Shown: positions 26,500 through 35,013 of the stretch, piece by piece
How the letters are laid out: every line of letters begins with the position of its first letter
Position numbering within the stretch: the stretch's first letter is position 1
Source of the DNA: Candidatus Zixiibacteriota bacterium
Lineage (GTDB): Bacteria; Zixibacteria; MSB-5A5; WJJR01
Reading direction: 5' to 3'
Length of the DNA: 40,077 nt
NCBI GenBank assembly: GCA_016235085.1
Contig: JACRMA010000030.1
Location: 1 to 40,077, forward strand
Notes under the pieces: model-generated
Told to the model about the DNA's origin: nothing
The model's database searches: none
Seen by the model: the letters and a program-made list of their open reading frames with translations, nothing else
Translations under genes and position numbers: made by a program

Positions 26500-27703
26500 A
26501 TGAAGTTAACGCGTATTGTTTCGTTGCTGCTCACTTGTGTCCTGACACTCCCGGCGGTTCCGAGTCACGCCGGCATCCGCTACGTAGGCAAAAATCTCCA
26601 ATCATTCATCGATACCGCCAAACCCGGTGACACATTGCGTCTCGCCGTCGGCACTTTCGAAGCCGTTCCCGTGACTTTCATGGATTCCCTCTGCGGCAAC
26701 TGCCAGGAACCGAAGACCCGGCACCAGGCCTCTTATGGTTTTCGCATCAAGGACAAGTCGCTGTGGATCGTCGGCGCCGGGCCGGACAAGACGATTCTCG
26801 TGACCAAGGCTGGATACGGTGTCTTCTCGCGACACCTCGGGCCTGGCCACCGATGCCGGTATTGTCGTGCGAAATTCCCGCATCACCGTGGAGAACTGCT
26901 GGATCCGCGACAACACGCAGTATCCCGAATCGCTGATCGTCGGCATCGGCGGAGTCATGGGACGCGAAGGTGCCGAACTGTACGTGATCAACAACAAGAT
27001 CACCAACAATACATGGGATGGTGTCGCATTGTATCGCGGCGCCACCGCCACAATCGCCGACAATATCATCCATCAAGGACGCGGCGCCGGCGTGGGGATC
27101 ACCTGGGATGCCACCGCCACCGTCCTTCGCAATCAGGTCTCGCAGTTCTGGAAGGGCATTGGCTCGTTCGGCGCCACGAGGGTCATCTGCAAGAATAATG
27201 TCGTTTATCACTGTCTCGGCTGGGGCATCATTGCGACCGGAACCTCCTACATGGACTGCGCCAATAATCTCATTTTCCGCAACGGTAATTGCGGCTTCGG
27301 GCTCTGGGGTCCCGAGGTGCGAGGACGGCTGACCAACAACGTGATCGTCCTAAACGGCTGGCGCGATGAATGGGTCTGCCCGCGTGTCGGTGTCTGGAAT
27401 CTCGGCCACCCCCTTCTGGCGCCGATGTCCTACAATGTACTTTGGGACAATGTGCAAGGCGACTGGCGTGACATGCCCGACTACACAAATGAATTCAATA
27501 ATGTGCACATTGATCCATTGTGGGACACACTGTCATTCGTGCCTAGACCCGGCTCGCCACTGATCGATAATGGCAATCCCGAACTCACCGATCCGGACGG
27601 CACTCGCTCCGACATCGGCATCTACGGCGGTCCGCAGGCATTCCGTAAACCGGTCCCGATTCCGCGGACTGCCCCGGTGGATACGCGCAAGAAGAAGAAC
27701 TAG
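26500..27703 (+). pseudogene. Secreted right-handed beta-helix repeat protein, interrupted by a frameshift
   Basis: ATG at 26500 (GAGG ribosome site) starts a signal peptide (MKLTRIVSLLLTCVLTLPAV) and a parallel beta-helix N-terminus (KNLQSFIDTAKPGDTLRLAV, KSLWIVGAGPDKTILVTKAG). Near 26825 the frame is lost. The continuation resumes in the +1 frame (SGLATDAGIVVRNSRITVEN, NKITNNTWDGVALY, NLIFRNGNCGFGLW) to the stop at 27703, ending with the usual SPLIDNGNP and DIGIYGG motifs. One extra base or two missing bases between about 26820 and 26850 would explain it. The intact product would be about 400 residues, of the NosD/pectate-lyase-like fold (surface polysaccharide binding or lysis). It could be a sequencing or assembly error rather than a dead gene. 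Confidence 0.8.
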
Positions 27704-27704
27704 T

Positions 27705-27779
27705 AGGGGCGCCCCTGTGTGGGCGCCCAATTGTCGCGGCGCGGAGACATCCGGGCGGCCACTTAGGGCCGCCCCTACG
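27705..27779. repeat. MITE/REP-like element GTAGGGGCGCCCC..., copy 1
   Basis: Starts GTAGGGGCGCCCCTGTGTGG and ends with an imperfect inverted copy (GGGCGGCC...GGCCGCCCCTAC). It directly follows the beta-helix stop codon. A related copy begins at 27891. Confidence 0.75.
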
Positions 27780-27837
27780 ATCGTTAGATTTTACAAGAAG
27801 CCAATTTTGCGGATTATTCCGCGACCTCCAATCTGTC

Positions 27838-27857
27838 GGGGCGTATTGCCTACGCCC
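27838..27857. repeat. Hairpin GGGCGTA-TTGCC-TACGCCC
   Basis: A 7-bp stem in the 27704-28163 gene-free interval. The same GGGGCGTATTGC word forms a longer hairpin at 29838, so it is a second REP-like family. Confidence 0.55.
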
Positions 27858-27889
27858 TCTGTCCCGCGCGGTGAGAATTCTCTGCAACC

Positions 27890-27969
27890 GTAGGGGCGCC
27901 CCTGTGTGGGCGCCCGTTTTGTATCCGCGTACGGAGACAACCGGACGGCCACACAGGTCCGCCCCCACG
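27890..27969. repeat. MITE/REP-like element GTAGGGGCGCCCC..., copy 2
   Basis: The first ~28 bases are the same as copy 1 (27705). The middle and right end are diverged but keep GGAGACA..CCGG.CGGCCAC and a C-rich end. The rest of the gap up to 28163 shows no gene. Confidence 0.7.
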
Positions 27970-28163
27970 CGAAATCGCGTCACCCATCCCCCAAAATTTG
28001 TCACCGCGCAATTCGATACGGCACGATTCCTGCCCCACTGGCCCCGGCGATGTCTTATACTGGCACCCTTCGGTCGGCCGTGTAGCAGGACGCCGGTACT
28101 GACCTGTTTGGAACCGAATTCACGAGTGAAGAAGCATAGGTGGACGGGAAAGGAGCGGAGAGA

Positions 28164-29024
28164 ATGGCCATTCGCAAAGTGGGAGTGGTGGGCTGCGGTT
28201 TGATGGGCTCCGGCATTGCTCAGGTGAGCGCCCAGGCCGGTTACGATGTGATCGTACGTGAGGTTACCGACGAACTCTTTCAGCGCGGATTCAAGCGTAT
28301 CGCCGGTTCTCTGGACAAATTTGTTGAGAAACAAAAGATGACGGCCGCCGACCGCGATGCGGTGCTGGCGCGCATCAAAGGCACCACGAAACTCGCGGAC
28401 ATGAAGGACTGCGACCTGATCGTCGAAGCCGCCATCGAGAACTTCGAAGAAAAGACCAAAGTCTACCGCGAACTCGACGCCGCCTGCGGCCCGAATACGA
28501 TATTCTCCTCCAACACCTCATCCCTGCCGATCGGTGACATGGCGGCAGTGACCAAACGCCCCGATCGTTTCTGCGGGCTGCACTTCTTCAATCCTGTCCC
28601 GCTCATGAAGCTGGTCGAAGTCGTGCGCTCGATCGATACCTCCGATGCAACCTACCAGGCAGCGAAGGCATTCGCCGAGTCAGTGGGCAAGACCGTGGTC
28701 ACCGCGAAAGACACACCCGGCTTCGTCGTTAATCTGCTCTTGGTTCCATACCTGCTCGATGCCGTGCGCGCGCTCGAAGCCGGTGTCGCCAGCAAAGAGG
28801 ACATTGACAACGGCATGAAGCTCGGCTGCGGCCACCCCATGGGACCGCTCACCCTGCTCGACTTCGTCGGACTCGATACCACGTACTACATCGCCGAAAT
28901 CATGTTCGCCGAATTCAAAGACACTCGTTACGCCGCGCCGCCGCTTTTGAAGCGCATGGTCAACGCGGGTTACAATGGCCGCAAAAGCGGCCGGGGATTC
29001 TACCATTACTCGGCGCAGGCCTAA
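28164..29024 (+). CDS. hbd: 3-hydroxybutyryl-CoA (3-hydroxyacyl-CoA) dehydrogenase
   Basis: Oxidises L-3-hydroxyacyl-CoA to 3-ketoacyl-CoA, or reduces acetoacetyl-CoA in the reverse direction. The 286-residue length is that of the short monofunctional Hbd/PaaH enzymes. It shows the Rossmann loop VGVVGCGLMGSGIA, DLIVEAAIENFEEK, SNTSSLPI, the catalytic HFFNPVPLMKLVEVV (His of HFFNP with Glu of VEAAIE) and DTPGFVVNLLL with PMGPLTLLDFVGLDT. ATG at 28164 follows GGAGCGGAGAGA; the ORF track starts eight codons earlier. It is followed within 16 bases by enoyl-CoA hydratase, forming a CoA-intermediate operon. No thiolase or electron-transfer flavoprotein gene is in the window. Confidence 0.95.
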   Translation: MAIRKVGVVGCGLMGSGIAQVSAQAGYDVIVREVTDELFQRGFKRIAGSLDKFVEKQKMTAADRDAVLARIKGTTKLADMKDCDLIVEAAIENFEEKTKVYRELDAACGPNTIFSSNTSSLPIGDMAAVTKRPDRFCGLHFFNPVPLMKLVEVVRSIDTSDATYQAAKAFAESVGKTVVTAKDTPGFVVNLLLVPYLLDAVRALEAGVASKEDIDNGMKLGCGHPMGPLTLLDFVGLDTTYYIAEIMFAEFKDTRYAAPPLLKRMVNAGYNGRKSGRGFYHYSAQA

Positions 29025-29039
29025 GAGGAGTCAGGATCG

Positions 29040-29825
29040 ATGGCAAACTACGAAAATATCCTCGTTGAGATCGCCGCACCGCTGGCGACCGTGACCGTCA
29101 ACCGTCCAAAAGTGCTCAATGCGCTGAACGATCAGACAATCGCCGAGCTGGACAGCGCCTTCGCATCGCTCGAACAAAACGATGCGGTCCGTGTGGTCCT
29201 GCTGACCGGATCGGGGGAGAAAGCTTTCATCGCCGGAGCCGACATCAACGAACTGAAAGTCTGCGATGTCCCCGCAGGCATTCAAAAGTCGATTCGCGGC
29301 CAGAATCTCTTGCATCGCATTGAGGATTCCCGGTTGATCGTGATTGCCGTCATCAACGGCTTCGCGCTCGGCGGCGGTTGTGAGATCGCGATGGCCTGCG
29401 ATATCCGTCTGGCTGCCGAAACCGCCCGTCTCGGGCAGCCGGAAGTCGTTCTGGGAATCATTCCCGGCTACGGTGGCACCCAGCGCCTCCCGCGCCTCGT
29501 GGGACGAGGCAAGGCCAAGCAGTTAATTCTGAGCGGCGAGATGATCAAAGCCGCCGAGGCGCATCGCATTGGGTTGGTCGATGAGGTCTACTCAGTGGCG
29601 GAGCTGATGCCCAAGGCGCAGGCAATGGCCGCCGAAATCGCCTCCAAGGGGCCCTATGCCGTTTCCACCGCGAAACGCTGCATCAACCTGGGATTGGACG
29701 TCGACCTGAAAAGCGGATTGGAATACGAGTACACGCAGTTCGGCGTGATTTGCTCAACCAGCGACAAGACCGAAGGCTGCGCAGCATTTCTCGAAAAACG
29801 GCCGGCCAAATTCTCCGGAAAATAA
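29040..29825 (+). CDS. crt: Enoyl-CoA hydratase (crotonase family)
   Basis: Hydrates 2-enoyl-CoA (crotonyl-CoA) to 3-hydroxyacyl-CoA. The 261-residue protein has the crotonase signature: the oxyanion-hole stretch AFIAGADINEL, then VIAVINGFALGGGCEIAMACD, GQPEVVLGIIPGYGGTQRLPRL with both catalytic glutamates in their usual places (ADINE-region-proximal and QPEV), and a C-terminal FLEKRPAKFSGK. It starts at ATG with AAGAGGAG upstream and is 15 bases after hbd. Together with hbd and the acyl-CoA dehydrogenase it covers the C4 (or longer) beta-oxidation steps, or their reversal toward butyryl-CoA. Confidence 0.95.
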   Translation: MANYENILVEIAAPLATVTVNRPKVLNALNDQTIAELDSAFASLEQNDAVRVVLLTGSGEKAFIAGADINELKVCDVPAGIQKSIRGQNLLHRIEDSRLIVIAVINGFALGGGCEIAMACDIRLAAETARLGQPEVVLGIIPGYGGTQRLPRLVGRGKAKQLILSGEMIKAAEAHRIGLVDEVYSVAELMPKAQAMAAEIASKGPYAVSTAKRCINLGLDVDLKSGLEYEYTQFGVICSTSDKTEGCAAFLEKRPAKFSGK

Positions 29826-29837
29826 CCGTGCGGCAGT

Positions 29838-29860
29838 AGGGGCGTATTGCATACGCCCCT
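29838..29860. repeat. Hairpin AGGGGCGTAT-TGC-ATACGCCCCT
   Basis: Perfect 10-bp stem, 3-base loop, between crt and the acyl-CoA dehydrogenase gene. Tail TGTTG only. It could weaken read-through between the two genes, or be a REP element of the same family as 27838. Confidence 0.65.
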
Positions 29861-29922
29861 TGTTGCCCGAGATTCTGTCTGCCGCCAGAGGGCTATCAAT
29901 CCGACACACGAAGGGATTCATC

Positions 29923-31068
29923 ATGGATTTCGCATTGTCAGAAAACCATTTGGCCATCCAGCAGGTCGCCCGCGAATTCACCGAGAAGAAAATCCTCCCC
30001 CGCGCGTCGGAGTTCGACACTTCCGGCAAGATGGATATGAATCTCGCCCGCGAAATGGGCGCGGCCGGGTTTCTCGGCGTGATCGTTCCCGAGGAATATG
30101 GTGGCACCGGGCTCGACACGCTGTCCTACGCCATCGTCATGGAGGAACTGGGGCGCGGCTGTGCATCGCATTCCACGATTGCCGGCGCGCACAACTCGCT
30201 GTTTGGCTACCCCGTTCTGACCTTCGGCACGGAGGAACAAAAGAAGTTCTATCTGCCTTCCATCTGCTCCGGTGAGAAGTTCGCCGCATTCTCACTCACG
30301 GAACCGGGCGCCGGATCGGATGCCGGTTCGATCGAAACTACCGCCACCGCCGACGGGGACGACTACATCCTCAACGGCAATAAGATCTTCGTGACCAACG
30401 GCGCCTTCGCCGACTACATCATCATCATGGCCAAGACCGACAAGAAAGCCGGAGCGCGCGGCATCACCGCGTTTCTGGTGCACAAGGAAATGCGCGGCCT
30501 TGTGATCGGCCATATCGAAGAGAAGATGGGATTCCACGCCTCGCCCACAACGTCGCTCATTCTCGAGGACCTGCGGGTACCCAAAGCCAATATTCTGGGT
30601 AAACTGGGCGGCGGGTTCCGGGTGGCCATGGAATCACTCAATTCCGGACGTATTTCCGTCGCCGCCAGTGCCATCGGCATCGGCGCCCGCGCCTTTGAAT
30701 TGGCGCTCAAATACTCCAAAGAACGCAAACAATTCGAACAGCCGATCTCATCGTTCCAACTGGTCCAAAACCATCTGGCCAACATGTACGCCCGTGTCGA
30801 ATCCGCCCGCTGGCTGGTTTATAACGCCGCCTGGCGCAAGGATCAGGGGCTGGACTACGCCACCGAGGCGGCCATGGCGAAAGTCGTTGCCTCAGAGATG
30901 GCGACATATGTCACCCATCGTGCAATCCAGGTGCTGGGCGGCTATGGGTATCTGCGCGAATACGAAGTGGAACGGCTCTACCGCGAGGCGCGGCTGACCG
31001 AACTGTTCGAAGGAACCTCTGAGATTCAGCGCCTGGTGGTCGCGCGCGGCCTGATCAAACGCGGTTGA
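29923..31068 (+). CDS. Acyl-CoA dehydrogenase (short-chain/butyryl type)
   Basis: FAD enzyme that oxidises acyl-CoA to 2-enoyl-CoA, passing electrons to ETF. The 381-residue length and motifs are typical: FALSENHLAIQQVAREF, FSLTEPGAGSDAGS, GRISVAASAIGIGARAFELA, RKQFEQPISSFQLVQNHLA, QVLGGYGYLREY and LTELFEGTSEIQRLVVAR. The catalytic base is expected to be the Glu of FEGTSE. ATG at 29923 has AAGGGA at good spacing; the ORF track starts 21 residues earlier within the hairpin-flanked leader. The most likely substrate class is short-chain acyl-CoA given the neighbours, but chain length cannot be read from sequence alone. Confidence 0.95.
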   Translation: MDFALSENHLAIQQVAREFTEKKILPRASEFDTSGKMDMNLAREMGAAGFLGVIVPEEYGGTGLDTLSYAIVMEELGRGCASHSTIAGAHNSLFGYPVLTFGTEEQKKFYLPSICSGEKFAAFSLTEPGAGSDAGSIETTATADGDDYILNGNKIFVTNGAFADYIIIMAKTDKKAGARGITAFLVHKEMRGLVIGHIEEKMGFHASPTTSLILEDLRVPKANILGKLGGGFRVAMESLNSGRISVAASAIGIGARAFELALKYSKERKQFEQPISSFQLVQNHLANMYARVESARWLVYNAAWRKDQGLDYATEAAMAKVVASEMATYVTHRAIQVLGGYGYLREYEVERLYREARLTELFEGTSEIQRLVVARGLIKRG

Positions 31069-31110
31069 CCTGCCACCGTAAATCGGCCTATTATTGCTCG
31101 CATATGGTGG

Positions 31111-31129
31111 CACGGGCGGCGCGCCCGTG
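31111..31129. repeat. Palindrome CACGGGCG-GCG-CGCCCGTG
   Basis: Perfect 8-bp stem in the 268-bp gap after the acyl-CoA dehydrogenase gene. It is another REP-like hairpin without T-tract. Confidence 0.6.
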
Positions 31130-31213
31130 TATCACGGACATGAGCACCAGCCACGCAATGGTGGTGGCGGAACAGGCATGAGAAGCTTGAGTCAAGCGTA
31201 CTCACACAGACTC

Positions 31214-31291
31214 CAAGGGGCTAAAAGCCCCTTGCGGTTTTCACAACAACCTGACCACCGTGTTCGCGGACAAGGGGCTTCCAGCCCCTTG
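31214..31291. repeat. Two copies of the palindrome CAAGGGGCT-NNN-AGCCCCTTG
   Basis: Copies at 31214-31234 (loop AAA) and 31271-31291 (loop TCC), 9-bp perfect stems, same family. The first is followed by CGGTTTTC and could act as a weak terminator for the operon upstream. Confidence 0.7.
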
Positions 31292-31336
31292 CTGATCGCT
31301 TGATTTGAACGGACTGATCCGATTCTCGGAGGAACC

Positions 31337-32565
31337 ATGCCTGTCCCATTGATGAGACTCTTCGGGACGGACTGCAGAATCCATCAGTCACCGATCCGCC
31401 AGTCGAGAAGAAGATCGATCTTCTGCACATGATGCACGAATTGGGCATCGAATCGGTCAATCTCGGTCTCCCCGGAGCCGGGCCGCGTGCCCGCGCCGAC
31501 ATCACGCGCATGGCCGAAGTGATCCGAGACGAGAAACTCAATTTGTTTCCGAACTGCGCGGTGCGGACAGTCAAGGCCGACATCACGCCCTTGATTGAGA
31601 TCGTCCAGCATACCGGTGTCGCCATCGAAGCCGCGACATTCATCGGGTCGTCTCCGATCCGCCAGTACGCCGAAGAGTGGACGATGGACCACATCCTCAA
31701 GCTCTCGGTCGAGGCAGTCGCTTACGCGGTTCAAAACGGTCTGCCCGTCATGTATGTCACCGAGGACACGACGCGCGCCCGTCCGGAGGACATCCGCCGC
31801 ATGTATTCCGCAGCCATCCAGGCCGGCGCCAAGCGGATCGTCGTTTGCGACACCTGCGGCCATGCGATGCCCTATGGCGTGCGCAATCTCATCGGCTTCG
31901 TGAAACAGATCGTCGCCGATTCCGGCGAGGATGTGAAGATCGACTGGCACGGCCACTCCGACCGGGGGCTGGCGGTGGTCAATTCGCTCGCTGCGATTAA
32001 AGCCGGCGTCGACCGCGTCCACGCCACCGGGCTCGGCATCGGTGAACGTGTCGGCAATACCGCGATGGACCTGCTTTTGGTAAACATGAAACTCGACGGC
32101 ATCACCGACCGCGACCTGACCCGCCTGGCCGAATACACCCGCATGGTCTCGGAGATGTGTGATGTCCCCATGCACAACATGTACCCCGTTTTCGGCCACG
32201 ATGCGTTCCGAACCGCAACCGGCGTCCACGCCGCCGCCGTCATCAAAGCCAAGAACAAAGGCGATGACTGGCTGGCCGATCGGGTCTACTCCGGCGTTCC
32301 GGCGGGACTGTTTGGTCTCAAGCAGAAGATCGAAATCGGTTTCATGTCCGGCGTCTCAAACATTGTCTACTGGCTGAAAGAACACGGCGTCGAGCCGGAC
32401 AAGAAGCTGGTCGACGAAATCTTCACCGCCGCGAAGCAGCATAATCGAATCATGACCGACGACGAGATCTTTAACATAGTTCGCTACCATCAGTTTGCTT
32501 CAAGCAATCTGCCCACCGACACACTCGATGAATGGACCAAGCAAATCAAGGGGCAGGGTGCGTGA
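31337..32565 (+). pseudogene. HMGL/LeuA-family synthase (2-isopropylmalate/homocitrate synthase-like), frameshifted at its start
   Basis: The ORF track starts at 31429, but the same frame continues upstream and encodes DETLRDGLQNPSVTDPPVEK from 31351. DETLRDG is the metal-binding and catalytic signature of the HMGL/DRE-TIM family, so these residues belong to the protein. That frame has no start codon before an upstream stop at 31315. In the neighbouring frame, AGGAGGAACC ATG CCT GTC CCA TTG (31337) gives an ideal start. One lost base near 31350 (for example TTGGAT becoming TTGAT) restores MPVPLDETLRDG. Other motifs are IDWHGHSDRGLAVVNSLAAI (HxH) and GLGIGERVGNTAMD. The C-terminal leucine-regulatory domain of LeuA is absent. 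The substrate is uncertain. The break may be an assembly error. Confidence 0.8.
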
Positions 32566-32623
32566 CCTTGAGGAACGAATCCCGAGAAAGGGAAACGGGC
32601 TAAAGGACCGTCCAAAGTACACC

Positions 32624-32675
32624 GAGGACCCCTCCATCGTCGAGGACCCCCCATCGTCGAGGATCCTCCATCGTC
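32624..32675. repeat. Three tandem 17-18-bp units (GAGGACCCCTCCATCGTC)
   Basis: Three consecutive diverged copies (18, 17, 17 bp) between the HMGL-like gene and the next element. The last overlaps the left end of the 32672 element. Confidence 0.7.
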
Positions 32676-32742
32676 ATTCCCGCGAAGGCGGGAATCCAGC
32701 TCCCCACACACGCTTGGACTCCCGTTTTCGCGGAGATGACGA
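32672..32742. mobile_element. 71-bp TCGTCATTCCCGCGAAGGCGGG-type inverted repeat element
   Basis: The left half TCGTCATTCCCGCGAAGG is mirrored imperfectly at the right end (...TTTTCGCGGAGATGACGA). The left half contains a perfect hairpin ATTCCCGC-GAAG-GCGGGAAT. This form of REP/MITE element occurs in very many bacterial genomes. Confidence 0.75.
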
Positions 32743-32859
32743 AGTGGAGACACACTGCGCGATTCCATGCGACCCCTCATGTTGTGCGAAGCTCGGGGAA
32801 TCCCGCCATCCGCTGATCCTCACCCGCAAGCAGTCTGCACGCCGTCGCGCGCAGTCTTG

Positions 32860-34428
32860 ATGTCACTCGTGCTTTGCCTCGCCGGCCTGACAACTGCAGT
32901 CCAGGCCGAGGAATCCACGCGGCCAATCGGCCGGATCACCGTCCAGACTCTCAACGTCTACTCGCCCGAAGAAATCGCCAAGGGCTGGCCCTACCGCGTG
33001 ATCAACGCACTCCATTTCCGCACCAAAGAATCAATTATCCGACGGTTCTTGCTTTTCAAAGAAGGCGATACCCTGGCGCCATACTTGGTGACGGAAACCG
33101 AGCGTAATCTCCGCGCCCTCCCGTTTCTGAAGTCCGTGACCATCGCGACTGAGCCTGACGGCGATACCGCGACCACTGTCACAATCACCACTCAGGACAG
33201 CTGGACCACCGAGCCCGCCGTGTCCTTTGAGCTCAAAGGAGGAAAAGCCCTCTACGGTTTCGAACTGAAGGAGAAGAGTCTGTTCGGCACCGGACGCGCG
33301 CTACTGTTCAACTACGACAAGCAACTCGATCGCACGGTGCGTTCCCTGGTCTATCGCGATCCCATCCTTATCGGCCCGTATTGGTATGGAGAGGCATTGT
33401 TCGCGTGGCTTTCCGACGGCTGGGAGAAGGCCGGGCTGATCGAGCGCCCGTTCTACACGTTCACCGCCGGTTGGGCGCTCAGGATGTACTTCGACGATTC
33501 CCGCCAGAGTGCGTGGATCTACCGTGATGCCCGAGTTGTCTCGCAGTTCCGCCAGGCACACACTCAATACGAGGGCCAGGTGGGCCTGGCGCTTTTCGCT
33601 TCCCAAGGCCTCGCCCGCCGGCTGACACTGGGATTCGACGGAATCGATGACCGATTCGACTCAACCCAGTACCACGCGAATGATCTCCTCCCGGGCAATC
33701 GCCGGTTCCGCTACCTGACAATCGGCTATGAAGAAGTTGCCAACGACTACCTCAAACTCAATTACATCAATCGCGACCAGCGTTTCGAAGACATCAACCT
33801 GGGACATCAATTGACCGCGCAGGTTGGTATCTCCCCCAGTGCTTTTGGCACCCCGCGTTCGATCCTCAGATTCACGGCATCCGCACAGCAGGGATTTCGG
33901 CTGGCAGCAAAATCGTATCAACTAACGACGGTGAATTTCGAGTCACGCTGGGACCGCCGTCCCCGAAATACCATTCTCACGGCAACTGCCGGATGTGTTC
34001 TCAAGTTCGAATCGCCGATTTTGCAGACCACCGTTGCCCGGCTGCAATTCAAGCAGGGATGGAATCTGGACTTGGACAAACAATTCTACGCGGATGTAGA
34101 ATACGGACTGCGTGGCTACCGGCCGTATGTCTTCGCGGGGGACATGTCGTTAATCGCGAATCTGGAGCAGAGAATCTTCTATGGTCATGAGCTGCTGCAA
34201 ATCGCCTCCCCCGGCCTCGCGCTCTTCTGCGATATCGGTGCGGCCGGCCGCTCCGGCCAATGGCGCAGCATGAATTTCGCGACCGACATTGGCGCCGGCC
34301 TGCGTCTCGGACTCCCCAGAGCCGCCCAACACAATGTCATCAGGATCGATTTCGCCTACGCCCTCCGCCCCGACCCGCTCGGCCGCAAAGGCTGGCTGGT
34401 CTCCATCGCATCGAGACAAGCTTTTTAG
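32860..34428 (+). CDS. Omp85/BamA-TamA-like outer membrane protein with one POTRA domain
   Basis: About 522 residues. A signal peptide (MSLVLCLAGLTTAVQA) is followed by one POTRA-like domain (SIIRRFLLFKEGDTLAPYLV, ETERNLRALPFLKSVTIAT). The rest is alternating amphipathic strands typical of a 16-strand beta barrel, ending in aromatic-rich strands (FAYALRPDPLGRKGWLVSIA; terminal Phe). Single-POTRA Omp85-like proteins of this size are known in FCB bacteria; the substrate is unknown. The start is uncertain: ATG at 32860 gives the signal peptide but no ribosome site, and the ORF-track ATG at 32767 would add an odd 31-residue leader. The stop codon TAG lies inside the 9-bp repeat array at 34427. 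Confidence 0.8.
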   Translation: MSLVLCLAGLTTAVQAEESTRPIGRITVQTLNVYSPEEIAKGWPYRVINALHFRTKESIIRRFLLFKEGDTLAPYLVTETERNLRALPFLKSVTIATEPDGDTATTVTITTQDSWTTEPAVSFELKGGKALYGFELKEKSLFGTGRALLFNYDKQLDRTVRSLVYRDPILIGPYWYGEALFAWLSDGWEKAGLIERPFYTFTAGWALRMYFDDSRQSAWIYRDARVVSQFRQAHTQYEGQVGLALFASQGLARRLTLGFDGIDDRFDSTQYHANDLLPGNRRFRYLTIGYEEVANDYLKLNYINRDQRFEDINLGHQLTAQVGISPSAFGTPRSILRFTASAQQGFRLAAKSYQLTTVNFESRWDRRPRNTILTATAGCVLKFESPILQTTVARLQFKQGWNLDLDKQFYADVEYGLRGYRPYVFAGDMSLIANLEQRIFYGHELLQIASPGLALFCDIGAAGRSGQWRSMNFATDIGAGLRLGLPRAAQHNVIRIDFAYALRPDPLGRKGWLVSIASRQAF

Positions 34429-34461
34429 AATAGGTCCAATTGGCCCTACAGGTCCTATTCT
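34427..34461. repeat. GGTCCTATA-type repeat, array 1 (between convergent genes)
   Basis: Reads AGAATAGGTCCAATTGG then CCCTACAGGTCCTATTCT: 9-bp periodic units and a near-palindrome overall. The stop codons of both convergent genes (TAG at 34426-34428; minus-strand TAG at 34455-34457) overlap or lie within it. Confidence 0.75.
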
Positions 34462-35009
34462 TCCTTCCTTCGGGCGTCGGTCCGCGCTTTGTACAGCCGC
34501 TCCGTGAATCCACCCTCCTTGAGAAAGGCCCGCTCCAACTGCCGGAGCTGCTGATCCAACAGGTAGCAGGTTTGGTGGATGAGGCAGATCACAGTGTTCG
34601 CCGCCACTTCCGCAGGAGCCTCTTCGATATGGGCCCTATAGGTCCTATAGGACCTATCTTCTTCGTAGGCCAATCGCCTCACGGCTTGCGCCGTCGCGTG
34701 GTCTTTCCCCCAGAGCGGCAGATCCCGCTGCCGGAGGAAGTCCTGATAGTCCAGGAGCAGTTCCTCCAGGCTGGCTCGCGCGACACCCACCAGTTTCAGT
34801 TCCGTCTTCTTGGATGTTCCCGAAGCCTGACTTCCCTCAGCGATATTCTGCCGCCCGCTCCGCGCCGACTGTACCATCTGATCATGAGTGCGTGACCGCT
34901 TCTCAATGAAGCGATCACAGAATTTGACGGTGGCGTCGTACACCAGCTCCGACTGCTGAAAGGACTTCAGGCTCTTGTAGCCCCCATGTGCTGGAATGAT
35001 CTCTGCCAT
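34455..35009 (-). CDS. Four-helix-bundle protein (S23 / 23S rRNA intervening-sequence protein family)
   Basis: 184 residues, predicted all-helical. The core QMVQSARSGRQNIAEGSQAS followed by TSKKTELKLVGVARASLEEL and LLDYQDFL is the signature of the four-helix-bundle family that includes the proteins encoded in 23S rRNA intervening sequences and the bAvd accessory protein of diversity-generating retroelements. No reverse transcriptase is nearby. Arrays of a 9-bp repeat (GGTCCTATA and variants) lie immediately upstream of the start, at the stop codon, and inside the gene, where a 20-bp perfect palindrome encodes DRSYRTYRA. In front of ATG 35009 the minus strand has repeated AGGACC words that may serve as the ribosome site. 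Confidence 0.85.
   Translation of the reverse strand: MAEIIPAHGGYKSLKSFQQSELVYDATVKFCDRFIEKRSRTHDQMVQSARSGRQNIAEGSQASGTSKKTELKLVGVARASLEELLLDYQDFLRQRDLPLWGKDHATAQAVRRLAYEEDRSYRTYRAHIEEAPAEVAANTVICLIHQTCYLLDQQLRQLERAFLKEGGFTERLYKARTDARRKEE
34631..34660. repeat. GGTCCTATA-type repeat, array 2 (inside the S23-like gene)
   Basis: GGGCCCTATAGGTCCTATAG followed by GACCTATCTT. Positions 34638-34657 are a perfect 20-bp palindrome (ATAGGTCCTATAGGACCTAT). It stays in frame in the S23-like protein. Confidence 0.8.
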
Positions 35010-35013
35010 GAGT

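Noticed and set aside
26218-27198. 326-aa ORF as a single protein
   Set aside because: Its first 94 codons overlap apgM and a palindrome, and its last part is out of frame with the beta-helix homology. Only the piece from 26500 to about 26825 is genuine.
31429-32565. HMGL-like gene starting at 31429
   Set aside because: This start has no ribosome site and omits the DETLRDG active-site motif encoded just upstream in the same frame.
32624-32742. CRISPR array, suggested by tandem units and a palindrome
   Set aside because: Units are 17-18 bp, contiguous, without spacers, and no cas gene is present.
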